A stretch of 64,000 nt of DNA from Rubrivivax sp. SCN 71-131. Lineage in GTDB: Bacteria > Pseudomonadota > Gammaproteobacteria > Burkholderiales > Burkholderiaceae_C. Both the position numbers and the translations under genes were made by a program. Below the pieces are notes generated by a model. The model saw nothing but the letters and a program-made list of their open reading frames with translations, did not search any database and had not been told where the DNA came from. Positions 1-7,393 of the stretch are shown here, in pieces. Location of the stretch: positions 1-64,000 of the forward strand of contig MEFD01000024.1 of the NCBI GenBank assembly GCA_001724995.1, read 5' to 3'. Within the stretch, counting starts at the first letter, position 1, and each line of letters starts with the position of its first letter.

Positions 1-48
1 TCGCTCTTCAGGCCTGAGTTGCTTGTACGTCTTTCGTTGTTCTTCCAT
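1..48 (-). CDS. N-terminus of a probable IS30-family transposase (cut by window edge)
   Basis: An ATG at 46-48 on the minus strand opens a frame whose 16 visible residues read MEEQRKTYKQLRPEER. IS30-family transposases typically begin this way, with a short basic stretch followed by a TPEER/LRPEER-like motif that leads into a helix-turn-helix. The DDE catalytic domain would lie beyond the left edge. The gene points the same way as hsdM, directly downstream of it. With so few residues, another HTH protein cannot be excluded. Confidence 0.5.
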   Translation of the reverse strand, partial: MEEQRKTYKQLRPEER

Positions 49-96
49 CGCAGCACCTTACGCCGGGTGAGGTGTTGCACTTCAGATTTGAGGCCG
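1..96 (-). mobile_element. Edge of an IS30-like insertion sequence
   Basis: The bases between the hsdM 3' end and the start codon of the next minus-strand ORF look like the outer end of an IS30-family element. A short non-coding leader containing the GTGTTGCACTTC-type string runs into a transposase-like N-terminus. The outer boundary probably lies near position 94-99, just after the TGG codon of hsdM. Only one end is visible, so neither the second inverted repeat nor a target duplication can be checked. The family assignment rests on the first 16 transposase residues and my recollection of IS30 ends. Confidence 0.5.
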
Positions 97-2511
97 CCAT
101 ACAAAGCCCATCTTCGACAGGTGCTCGCTGACGCGATCGGCCAGGTTGTCCTCCTCTGAAGCGAGCACCGGCAGAGGCGCTGCATAACGATTCGTAAGGA
201 TCTGGGCCCGATCCGCCAGTGACTGATTCACCCGGACCAGTTCCGCATTGACTCGCGCGTTTACGTTCGCCAGCCACTTGCCATCAATCACGAGCACCTT
301 CACCTCGTCGGCGCCAAGCCGCCCGTACTGCGCCGTCACCTTCGCCGCCAGCACCTTCTGCGCCTCCTTCAGCTTCCTGCCCGCCGCCGCCGCCTTGTCG
401 AACAGCGCCTGCAGCTTCTCGAGGACGGCGCGCTCGTCGTCGGCGTCCGCTTCACCGCCAATCTCGCGCAAGCGTTCCTTCACGGCCTTGGCCGTGACCT
501 TGCCCTTGTCGTTGCGGGCCTCGTCCAGCGGCCCGCTGTCTTCCCCATTGCTGGCGCCGTGCTCCTCGATCAGTTCCTCCAGCTCCAGCGTCAGCGCATC
601 GCGCTCGGCTTCCAGCGCATCCACCTGCGCCTGCTCCTTGGCGAACCAGCGCGCGATCACCAGGTGTTCGGGGATTAGGTCGACGTTGGGCTTGCCGTCG
701 GCCAGCGCCTGCCAGCCATCCAGCGCGATGAACCAGGCGTCGTCGTTCATCGTCTCGCCCCAGTAGTCCATCAGCCGCTGGTAGACGTCGTAGGGGTCGA
801 CGAGCGGCGCGCCCTGGAAGGCCGCGAGCAAGGCCTCGGACAAGGTCTCGATCAGGTGCTTGGGTGAGTCGCCGGGCTGAAAGGCCACGAGCCCGGGCCG
901 CTGCGCCGCGCGCCACGCTTCGAAGCGCGACTGCACCTGCGTCCGGAAGGCGCTGAACTCCGGGTGCCCGAAGATCGTCGCCTTCACCTGCGCCGGCTCC
1001 ACCAGCAGCCGGCTGTAGCCGGGGCGGCCAGCGGATTCGAAGAGTTGCGCGCGGACCCCGGGCAGCACCTGCCAGTAACGGGACAGCGCATCGAGGTCGC
1101 GATCGGGGATGCCGCCCTTCAGATGCGCCTCGATGTCCTGCAGGTCCTCGGGCTCGCTCGTGTCGATGTAGCGCGGCAGGTTCAGGTTGAAGTCGTTGGC
1201 CTGGACTTCAGCCACCGGCACCATGCGCGCGTAGCGCGGCTGCTCGAGCTGGCGCTGGAAGGTGTCGACGATGCGGTGCATGTCCTGCGCGCGCAGCCGG
1301 TTCTTGTTGCCGTCCTTGATGAAGCCGCGGCTGGCGTCGATCATGAAGATGCCGCGCCGCCCTGCGCTGCCCGCCTTGTCCAGCACGACGATGCAGGCCG
1401 GGATGCCGGTGCCGTAGAACAGGTTGGCCGGCAGGCCGACCAGCGCCAGGATCACGCCCTGCTGCACCAGCTTCTTGCGGATGGCGCCTTCGGCGCCGCC
1501 GCGAAAGAGCACGCCGTGGGGCAGGATCACCGCGCCGCGACCGCTGCTCTTGAGACTCGTCAGGATGTGCAGCAGGAAGGCGTAGTCGCCGTTCTTCGGT
1601 GGCGGCACGCCCCAGTCGTGCTCCTTCATGCCGAAGCGGCCGTACAAGTCGTTGGCCGGATCGAGGCCGCTGGTCCAGTTCTTCTGGCTGAAGGGCGGAT
1701 TGGCCAGCACGTAGTCGAAGGCCTTGAGCCGCAGCGCATTGCGCTCGTCCTTGAAGTGCGGGCTGGACAGCGAGTTGGCGGGCCAGATCTCGGCCGTCGG
1801 GCAGTCGTGCAGCACCATGTTCATGCGCGCCAGCGCCGAGGTGGCGTTGTCCATCTCCTGCCCGTAGATCGTCAGGTCGCGGCCGGTGCGGCTCCTGGCC
1901 AGGTCGTGCGCCTTCAGCAGCAGCGAGCCCGAACCGCAGGTGGGGTCGTAGATGGTCTGCATGGCCGAGCCGGCGCGGTCCAGCCCGACGAGCTGCGCCA
2001 TCACCCGCGAGACCTCGGCCGGCGTGTAGAACTGACCCTTGCTCTTGCCCGACTCGGTGGCGAAGTGCCGCATCAGGTATTCGTAGGCGTCGCCCAGCAG
2101 GTCGTCGCCTTCGGCGCGGTTGCGGCCGAAGTCCAGGCCTTCGAAGATGGCCACCAGCCGGGAGAGGCGGTCCACCATCTCGCGGCCCTTGCCGAGCTTG
2201 TCTTCGTCGTTGAAGTCGGCGACGTTGATCGCGCCTTGCAGGCTGTCGTTGGCCGCGGCCAGCTTGCCGAGACCCTTGTTGATGCGGTCGCCGATCTCCT
2301 TGTCGCCCTTGGCGGCCACCATGTCGGCAAAGCGGGCGCCGGGCGGCACGTCGATGAGCGCATTCGGATCGGCGGCGTACTTGTCGGACACGTACTTGAC
2401 GAAGAGCAGCGTCAGCACGTAGTCCTTGTACTGGCTGGCATCCATGCCGCCGCGCAGTTCGTCGCACGATTGCCAGAGCTTGGCGTAGAGCTGGGATTTC
2501 TTGAGGGCCAT
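82..2511 (-). CDS. hsdM: Type I restriction-modification system, DNA methyltransferase subunit M
   Basis: This N6-adenine methyltransferase subunit would form the modification enzyme with an HsdS specificity subunit, and the restriction complex with HsdR. In its 809 residues, an N-terminal helical domain (about 1-160) precedes the SAM-binding motif DPTCGSGS at 189-196 and the catalytic NPPF at 271-274. The protein is long for HsdM (commonly about 500 residues), with a charged coiled-coil-like C-terminal part around 620-720, as in one HsdM subfamily. A good Shine-Dalgarno (AGGAA) precedes the ATG. The gene starts 12 bp after the upstream flavoprotein gene. The C-terminus ends MGFVW plus RPQI, and those last codons appear to come from the adjoining IS end. 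hsdS and hsdR are not in the window. Confidence 0.93.
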   Translation of the reverse strand: MALKKSQLYAKLWQSCDELRGGMDASQYKDYVLTLLFVKYVSDKYAADPNALIDVPPGARFADMVAAKGDKEIGDRINKGLGKLAAANDSLQGAINVADFNDEDKLGKGREMVDRLSRLVAIFEGLDFGRNRAEGDDLLGDAYEYLMRHFATESGKSKGQFYTPAEVSRVMAQLVGLDRAGSAMQTIYDPTCGSGSLLLKAHDLARSRTGRDLTIYGQEMDNATSALARMNMVLHDCPTAEIWPANSLSSPHFKDERNALRLKAFDYVLANPPFSQKNWTSGLDPANDLYGRFGMKEHDWGVPPPKNGDYAFLLHILTSLKSSGRGAVILPHGVLFRGGAEGAIRKKLVQQGVILALVGLPANLFYGTGIPACIVVLDKAGSAGRRGIFMIDASRGFIKDGNKNRLRAQDMHRIVDTFQRQLEQPRYARMVPVAEVQANDFNLNLPRYIDTSEPEDLQDIEAHLKGGIPDRDLDALSRYWQVLPGVRAQLFESAGRPGYSRLLVEPAQVKATIFGHPEFSAFRTQVQSRFEAWRAAQRPGLVAFQPGDSPKHLIETLSEALLAAFQGAPLVDPYDVYQRLMDYWGETMNDDAWFIALDGWQALADGKPNVDLIPEHLVIARWFAKEQAQVDALEAERDALTLELEELIEEHGASNGEDSGPLDEARNDKGKVTAKAVKERLREIGGEADADDERAVLEKLQALFDKAAAAGRKLKEAQKVLAAKVTAQYGRLGADEVKVLVIDGKWLANVNARVNAELVRVNQSLADRAQILTNRYAAPLPVLASEEDNLADRVSEHLSKMGFVWRPQI

Positions 2512-2523
2512 CGGTTCCTGTTC

Positions 2524-3867
2524 TCAGTGGGCGCCCGGCCGGGGCAGCGGGCGCGGGATCGCCTCTTCGCTGCCCGCGGGCTTCGCGCTCCGGGCAGCGC
2601 CGGCCTGCTGCGCAAGCCACTCCCGCACCCCCTGTCCGGCGGCGGCGCCGGTCGACAGGCAGGCGGTGAGCAGGTAGCCGCCGGTCGGTGCCTCCCAGTC
2701 GAGCATCTCGCCGGCAACGAAGACGCCGGGGAGCGCGCGCAGCATCAGCCGCTCGTCGACGGCGTCAAGCCGCACGCCGCCGCCGCTGCTGATCGCTTCC
2801 TCGATCGGGCGCGGGCGCCGCACGGTGATCGGCAAGGCCTTGATGCGCGCGGCGAGCCATGCCGGGTCGTTCATCGCCGCGCGCTCGCCCTCCGGCACGC
2901 CTTCCCACAGCAGCGCGGCCTTGGCGCCGTCGAGCTTGAGCCGCGTCTTCAGGTGCGTAGCCAGTGACCGCCGCCCGCGCGGGTGCGCGAGTTCGGCCTG
3001 CACCCAGGTCTGCTCGCGCGCGGGCAGCAGGTCGAGCGCGAACCTGGCCTGCCCGTCGCGCGCGATCGCCTCGCGCAGCGCGGCCGAGGCCGCGTAGACG
3101 AGGCTGCCTTCGACGCCGGTCGCGGTGAGCACGAACTCGCCGGGCTGGCGGACGACGCGGCCGTCCGGCTCGGTCCAGGTGATGGCGACCGACTTCAGCG
3201 GCGCCCCGGCGTGGCGGCTGGCGAGGTGTTCGCTCCAGCCCACATCGAAGCCGCAGTTGGCGGGCACCAGCGGCGCAAGCGCGACGCCACGCGCGGCCAG
3301 CAGCGGTACCCAGGCGCCGTCCGAGCCCAGGCGCGGCCAGCTCGCGCCGCCAAGCGCAAGCACCGTCGCATCGAAGCGCGCGACATGCTCGCCCGCGGGC
3401 GCTGCGAAGCGCAGCGCGCCTTCGTCCGTCCAGCCTTGCCAGCGCTGGCGCATATGCAGCCGCACGCCGCGCGCGCGCAGGCGCTGCAGCCAGGCGCGCA
3501 GCAGCGGTGCAGCCTTCATCGCGGCGGGGAAGACGCGGCCCGAGCTGCCGACGAAGGTGGCGATGCCGAGCCCGGCGGCGAAGGCGCGCGCGGCGTCGGC
3601 GCCGAAGCGCTCGAGGCGGGGGCGCAGCCAGTCCGCCGCGGCGCCATAGCGCGCGAGGAAGGACTCGAAGGGCTCGCTGTGCGTGAGGTTGAGCCCGCCC
3701 TTGCCGGCGAGCAGGAACTTGCGGCCGACGCTGGGCATCGCGTCGAAGAGCTCGACCCGCAAGCCCGCGGCAGCCAGCACCTCGGCCGCCATCAGGCCGG
3801 CCGGGCCGCCGCCGATGATGGCGACCGTCGAGCCACCGCCCGCGTGCCCTGCGCTCACCTCGACCAC
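2524..3867 (-). CDS. FAD-dependent oxidoreductase, BaiN/HI0933-like flavoprotein
   Basis: A Rossmann-type FAD-binding protein of the TIGR03862/HI0933-like family, which also contains BaiN; the physiological substrate is unknown. The dinucleotide-binding motif GGGPAG is at about residues 19-24. A C-terminal FAD-contact segment near the end (FVAGEMLDWEAPTGGY) is typical of the family. I chose the GTG at 3867, giving 447 residues; the frame stays open far upstream, but that part overlaps the yciI-like gene in another frame and is not conserved-looking. It sits 17 bp downstream of the yciI-like gene, so the two are probably cotranscribed, with hsdM following directly. Confidence 0.85.
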   Translation of the reverse strand: MVEVSAGHAGGGSTVAIIGGGPAGLMAAEVLAAAGLRVELFDAMPSVGRKFLLAGKGGLNLTHSEPFESFLARYGAAADWLRPRLERFGADAARAFAAGLGIATFVGSSGRVFPAAMKAAPLLRAWLQRLRARGVRLHMRQRWQGWTDEGALRFAAPAGEHVARFDATVLALGGASWPRLGSDGAWVPLLAARGVALAPLVPANCGFDVGWSEHLASRHAGAPLKSVAITWTEPDGRVVRQPGEFVLTATGVEGSLVYAASAALREAIARDGQARFALDLLPAREQTWVQAELAHPRGRRSLATHLKTRLKLDGAKAALLWEGVPEGERAAMNDPAWLAARIKALPITVRRPRPIEEAISSGGGVRLDAVDERLMLRALPGVFVAGEMLDWEAPTGGYLLTACLSTGAAAGQGVREWLAQQAGAARSAKPAGSEEAIPRPLPRPGAH

Positions 3868-3884
3868 GCCCGGTGCCGGCGCGC

Positions 3885-4181
3885 TCAGGCCTTGAAGCCG
3901 ATCTGCCAGGGCCGGATCTCGAACTGCAGCAGCCCGGACTCGACCGCCGGGTCGGTCAGCGCATGCATGCGCAGCGTGTCTTCCTCGATCCCCGGCTTGA
4001 AGATCATCAGCCCGCCGCCGGCGCCGTCGGCAAAGGGCCCGCCCATCAGCAGCTGGCCCTGGCGCGCCAGCTCGGCGTAGTGCGCTTCGTGCTCGCGCAC
4101 GCCCAGCTGCTGCGTCAGCGGCAGGCCGGGCTCCCAGGACGGGCCGGGGCTGTGGAGGACGACGAGGCAGCGTTCGGGCAT
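3885..4181 (-). CDS. YciI-like family protein
   Basis: A 98-residue protein of the YciI/YCII-related superfamily of small ferredoxin-fold proteins with mostly unknown roles. Recognisable features are the N-terminal strand (RCLVVLHSPGP), HYAELARQGQLLMGGPF in the middle, and a C-terminal FEIRPWQIGFKA segment. The ATG at 4181 gives the usual length. It is the first gene of a short minus-strand unit with the downstream flavoprotein gene. A -10-like TACAGT lies 34 nt upstream of the start. Confidence 0.8.
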   Translation of the reverse strand: MPERCLVVLHSPGPSWEPGLPLTQQLGVREHEAHYAELARQGQLLMGGPFADGAGGGLMIFKPGIEEDTLRMHALTDPAVESGLLQFEIRPWQIGFKA

Positions 4182-4209
4182 GGCGGCGCGTGATGGACTC
4201 GACGAAACA

Positions 4210-4223
4210 GCCCGCACTGTAGG
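4210..4223 (-). promoter_or_regulatory. Putative -10 promoter region of the yciI-like unit
   Basis: The minus strand reads CCTACAGTGCGGGC, with TACAGT as a -10-like hexamer. The identical 14-mer occurs upstream of fliE (22855-22868, minus). No good -35 is visible. The call rests on position and on the repeat. Confidence 0.4.
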
Positions 4224-4346
4224 CGATCCCGTGGCGACGCATCCCGTCGCATTCGCGGGCGAGGGCGATCTGCTAGCGTTGCCGCGGCGCGCGAGCACGC
4301 GCGGCACCGCATCCCGTTCGCCCTCCCCTTCCCCCGTCCCATCCGC

Positions 4347-5687
4347 ATGAACGCCCTGCCGACGCAGGCCCCGAGCGGCACGGCGCGCCCGCGCTGGCGC
4401 GCCGCCGAACTGCTGGCGCAGCCGCACCGGCTGTGCTTCGTCGCCGCGGCGATCGTCTGGGCGGCAAGCGCGCTGGCCTGGCTGCTGGCGCTGCTGGCGC
4501 CACCGGCGCTTCGGGTGCCGATGCCAGGGGCTCCGGGCGTGCCGACGACGGCGCTGCACGCGCTGGCCTTCACGCTCGGGCCGATGCCGCTCTTCTTCGC
4601 GGGCTTCCTGTTCGCCAGTGCGCCGAAGTGGCTGCGCGCGCCGCCGCGGGCGACGCGGGCGCTGCGGCCCGGCGTGCTGATGCTCACGCTCGGCTGGCTG
4701 CTGCTGATCGGCCTGGGCGCCTGGTGGACGGCCGCGGCAGCCGCCGGCCTTGCGCTCTGCGCCGCGGGCTGGGCAGCCCTGCTGGCGCAACTGGCCTCGC
4801 TGCGCCGGCAGGCCACGCGCCGCGCCGGGCACTTCGACGCCATCCTCGGCGTCTGCACGCTGCTTGCGCTTGCGCTCGCGGCCGCGGCGCTGGCGCTCGG
4901 GCTGGGGCGCCCCGAGGCTGCACGCGCGATCGCGCGCGCGGCCTTCTGGGGCGCGGTGCTGCCGGTGTTCCTGATCGCCTCGCACCGCATGCTGCCGTTC
5001 CTGGCCCACGCCGACGCGCCGCAGCCAGGCGAAACCGAAGCAGCGCGCGACGCGCCCTGGGTCGTCGCGCTGCCGCTGGCGGCAAGCGCCGGGCTCGCGC
5101 TGCAGGCCTTGCCCGCGCTGCCGGGCCCCGCGTCGCCCTGGGTCGCCGGCCTGTGGCCGCTGCATGCGCTGCTGCCGGCCGCCGCGGGCGCACTGACGCT
5201 GTGGCTTGCGCTGCGCTGGCGCGCGCACCCGGCCACGCGCACGCCACTGCTGCACCGGCTGCTGCGCGCCTTCGCGTGGTCGGGCCTGGCGTGGCTGGCG
5301 CTGGCGGCGGCTGCGCTGCCGACCCTCCCGGGCGCGACAGGCGAGGCGCTGCGCGCGATCGGCCTGCACGCGATGGCGCTGGGCTTTGCCGGCGGCACCA
5401 TGCTCTCGATGGTGACGCGCCTGAGCGCGACGCAGGCCGGCCACAGCCAGGCCGTCGACGCCGTGGCGCGCGTGCTCGAGGCGCTGCTGCAGCTGCTGGT
5501 GCTGGCGCGGCTGCTGGCGGCGGCCTGGCCGCGCGCCGCAGCCCTGGCCCTGCCGCTGGCCGCGCTGCTGTGGGCGGCCATCGCCTGCGCCTGGCTGATC
5601 CGCCATGGCAACTGGGCCGGGCGCGCGCGGCTTCGCGCCGCGCCTGCGGCCGCGCCGCAAGAGCCCGTCGCCGGCAATGCAGAATGA
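4347..5687 (+). CDS. nnrS: NnrS family membrane protein
   Basis: A polytopic inner-membrane protein of the NnrS family, described as a haem/copper-containing protein that helps relieve nitric-oxide stress in denitrifiers. The 446 residues contain about 12 hydrophobic segments and the family-typical stretches LGPMPLFFAGFLF near residue 80, ASHRMLPFL near 213 and HAMALGFAGGTMLSMVTR near 345. The start at 4347 follows purine-poor sequence without a strong Shine-Dalgarno. No denitrification genes are nearby; the next gene is an acyltransferase. Family membership is clear, but a role in NO metabolism here is only inferred. Confidence 0.88.
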   Translation: MNALPTQAPSGTARPRWRAAELLAQPHRLCFVAAAIVWAASALAWLLALLAPPALRVPMPGAPGVPTTALHALAFTLGPMPLFFAGFLFASAPKWLRAPPRATRALRPGVLMLTLGWLLLIGLGAWWTAAAAAGLALCAAGWAALLAQLASLRRQATRRAGHFDAILGVCTLLALALAAAALALGLGRPEAARAIARAAFWGAVLPVFLIASHRMLPFLAHADAPQPGETEAARDAPWVVALPLAASAGLALQALPALPGPASPWVAGLWPLHALLPAAAGALTLWLALRWRAHPATRTPLLHRLLRAFAWSGLAWLALAAAALPTLPGATGEALRAIGLHAMALGFAGGTMLSMVTRLSATQAGHSQAVDAVARVLEALLQLLVLARLLAAAWPRAAALALPLAALLWAAIACAWLIRHGNWAGRARLRAAPAAAPQEPVAGNAE

Positions 5688-5727
5688 CCGGCTTTACGCC
5701 CCGGAACGAACGGACCGTCCCCACGGC

Positions 5728-6687
5728 ATGAGCGCGCACGAACCCGAACTGATCGATCCCCTGCCCCCGCGCCGCGGCCTCTCGCTGGCCTGGCTGCCGG
5801 CGCCGCTACGCGGCGTGGTCGCCACCCTGCTGCTGCTGCTCAACACCGCCTGGTGGTGCGGCCTGCTCTTCCTGCTCGCCCTGCCGCGCCTGCTGCTGCG
5901 CTCGGCAGGCGCACGGCGGCGGCTGGACCCGGTGCTCAACGGCCTGGCCACGCGCTGGATCGCCGGCAACAGCGCCTGGATGCGCCTGACCCAGCCGACC
6001 GCCTGGGACGTCTCGATGCCGCGCGCGCTCGACACCCGGCACTGGTACGTCGTCACCTGCAACCACCAGAGCTGGGCCGACATCTTCGTGCTGCAGCACG
6101 TGCTGAACCGCCGCATCCCCATGCTCAAGTTCTTCCTCAAGCGGGAACTGCTCTACGTGCCGGTGATGGGCCTGGCCTGGTGGGCGCTGGACTTTCCCTT
6201 CATGCGCCGCCACTCGGAGGAGGTGCTGCGGCGCAACCCGGCCAAGCGCCAGGAGGACCTGGAAGCCGCGCGCGAGGCCTGCGCCAAGTTCGCGCTGGCC
6301 CCCACCAGCGTGATGAACTTCGTCGAAGGCACGCGCTTCACCGCCACCAAGCACGCCGCGCTGCAAGGCCGCTGGCAGCACCTGCTGCCGCCCAAGGCCG
6401 GCGGCATGGCGATGGCGATGGCGGTGCTCGGCGAGCGCTTCGATTCGCTCGTCGACGTGAGCATCGTCTACCCCGACGGGGCGCCGGACTTCTGGACCTT
6501 CCTCTGCGGGCGCGTGCCGCGCGTCGTCGTGCGCGTGCAGCAGCGCGAAATCCCCGCCGACTGCCGGCGCAGCGACGGGGTGGTGGAGTCGCCGTTCCGC
6601 AAGCGCGTGCAACGCTGGCTGGTCGCCCTCTGGGACGAGAAGGACGAGCAGATTGCCGCCCTGCTGCGCGGCGCCGGGCGACGCTGA
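5728..6687 (+). CDS. 1-acyl-sn-glycerol-3-phosphate acyltransferase family protein (YihG-like)
   Basis: A PlsC-type acyltransferase that would transfer an acyl chain to a lysophospholipid at the inner membrane. In the 319-residue form starting at 5728, a hydrophobic segment (about 30-56) is followed by the catalytic NHQSWAD block at 112-118 (H113, D118) and the substrate-binding FVEGTRF at 198-204. The spacing and the FFLKRELLYVPVMG segment resemble the E. coli YihG subfamily rather than PlsC itself. An in-frame extension back to 5605 overlaps nnrS and was not used. It begins 40 bp after nnrS, so the two may share a transcript. Confidence 0.85.
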   Translation: MSAHEPELIDPLPPRRGLSLAWLPAPLRGVVATLLLLLNTAWWCGLLFLLALPRLLLRSAGARRRLDPVLNGLATRWIAGNSAWMRLTQPTAWDVSMPRALDTRHWYVVTCNHQSWADIFVLQHVLNRRIPMLKFFLKRELLYVPVMGLAWWALDFPFMRRHSEEVLRRNPAKRQEDLEAAREACAKFALAPTSVMNFVEGTRFTATKHAALQGRWQHLLPPKAGGMAMAMAVLGERFDSLVDVSIVYPDGAPDFWTFLCGRVPRVVVRVQQREIPADCRRSDGVVESPFRKRVQRWLVALWDEKDEQIAALLRGAGRR

Positions 6688-6732
6688 ACGACGACGGCGC
6701 CGCAGCAACGCGGCGCCCGGTCGAATCCGACC

Positions 6733-6759
6733 TCAAGCGCGGTGCCGGGCCGCCGATAT
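6733..6759 (+). promoter_or_regulatory. Possible sigma-28 (FliA) promoter
   Basis: TCAAGCGC, an 11-nt spacer, then GCCGATAT. This matches the TCAAG...GCCGATAA elements before fliD and fliS in this window, although the spacer is one base shorter and the last -10 base differs. It lies 73 nt before the unknown gene at 6833. Confidence 0.45.
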
Positions 6760-6832
6760 CCGCTGCATCAACCCCCGGTGCGGGCTCGCCGACCCTGGCG
6801 GCGCACCGGCTGCAGCCCTCGAGAGGTAAAGC

Positions 6833-7303
6833 ATGGACTCGACGACCAGCCTGCTGGTGGGTGCCGCGATCGTCGCGGCGATCGGAACGCTGGCGGTGTG
6901 GTTCACGCTGCGTCGACCGGCCCGCACCCTGGAGCGCCGCCAGCGCGACGAGGCCCTGGCCGCCGCCAGCCTCTACACGCCGGCCGAGCGCAGCCCGAAC
7001 TACGGCGCCGCCCCCGACCCGTGCGCCCCGGGCCTGAGCGACAACGAGCGCGTGCAGGCGATGCGCGAACTGCTGCTGCGCGGGGAAGGCAAGAAGGTGG
7101 AGGCGGTGGACATCCTGCTGCACGACAGCCCCTTCGAGCCGACGCGACCGATGGATCCGCGCGATCCTGGCCCGACCACCTCGCCGATGGCCTGGAAGCC
7201 GACCCAGCCGCTGGGAGACGCCGACGTGCGCGACTGGGAGCGCATGTCGCCCCAGGAGGCGGACGACGCGTACTCGGGCCAGCGCGAGCACATCACCCTC
7301 TGA
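6833..7303 (+). CDS. Hypothetical protein with one N-terminal membrane segment
   Basis: I do not recognise a family. The 156-residue product has one hydrophobic helix at about residues 6-24 with a short N-terminus. A hydrophilic part follows, with a run around 65-90 (LSDNERVQAMRELLLRGEG) resembling the short helical motif seen in ribosomal-protein L7/L12-like C-terminal domains. The rest is proline-rich and acidic. A Shine-Dalgarno-like GAGAGG lies about 8 nt before the ATG. It stands alone between the acyltransferase and the convergent acyl-CoA dehydrogenase, and its upstream region carries a sigma-28-like site, hinting at coexpression with motility genes. Confidence 0.7.
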   Translation: MDSTTSLLVGAAIVAAIGTLAVWFTLRRPARTLERRQRDEALAAASLYTPAERSPNYGAAPDPCAPGLSDNERVQAMRELLLRGEGKKVEAVDILLHDSPFEPTRPMDPRDPGPTTSPMAWKPTQPLGDADVRDWERMSPQEADDAYSGQREHITL

Positions 7304-7393
7304 AGCGGTTCCGAGCCGGCCCCGTTGCGGCCCGGGTCGCGCCCTGATCCGCCGGGGATCGCTGCACCCGCGCGCGCTCGCCGACGCCGGGGC

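Noticed and set aside
964..2967. A 667-codon plus-strand open frame opposite hsdM
   Set aside because: Shadow of hsdM and the flavoprotein gene; no start signal and no recognisable motif.
2524..4242. Longer 572-residue form of the flavoprotein
   Set aside because: The first about 125 codons overlap the yciI-like gene in another frame and read as Arg/Ala-rich shadow sequence. The GTG at 3867 sits just before the FAD motif.
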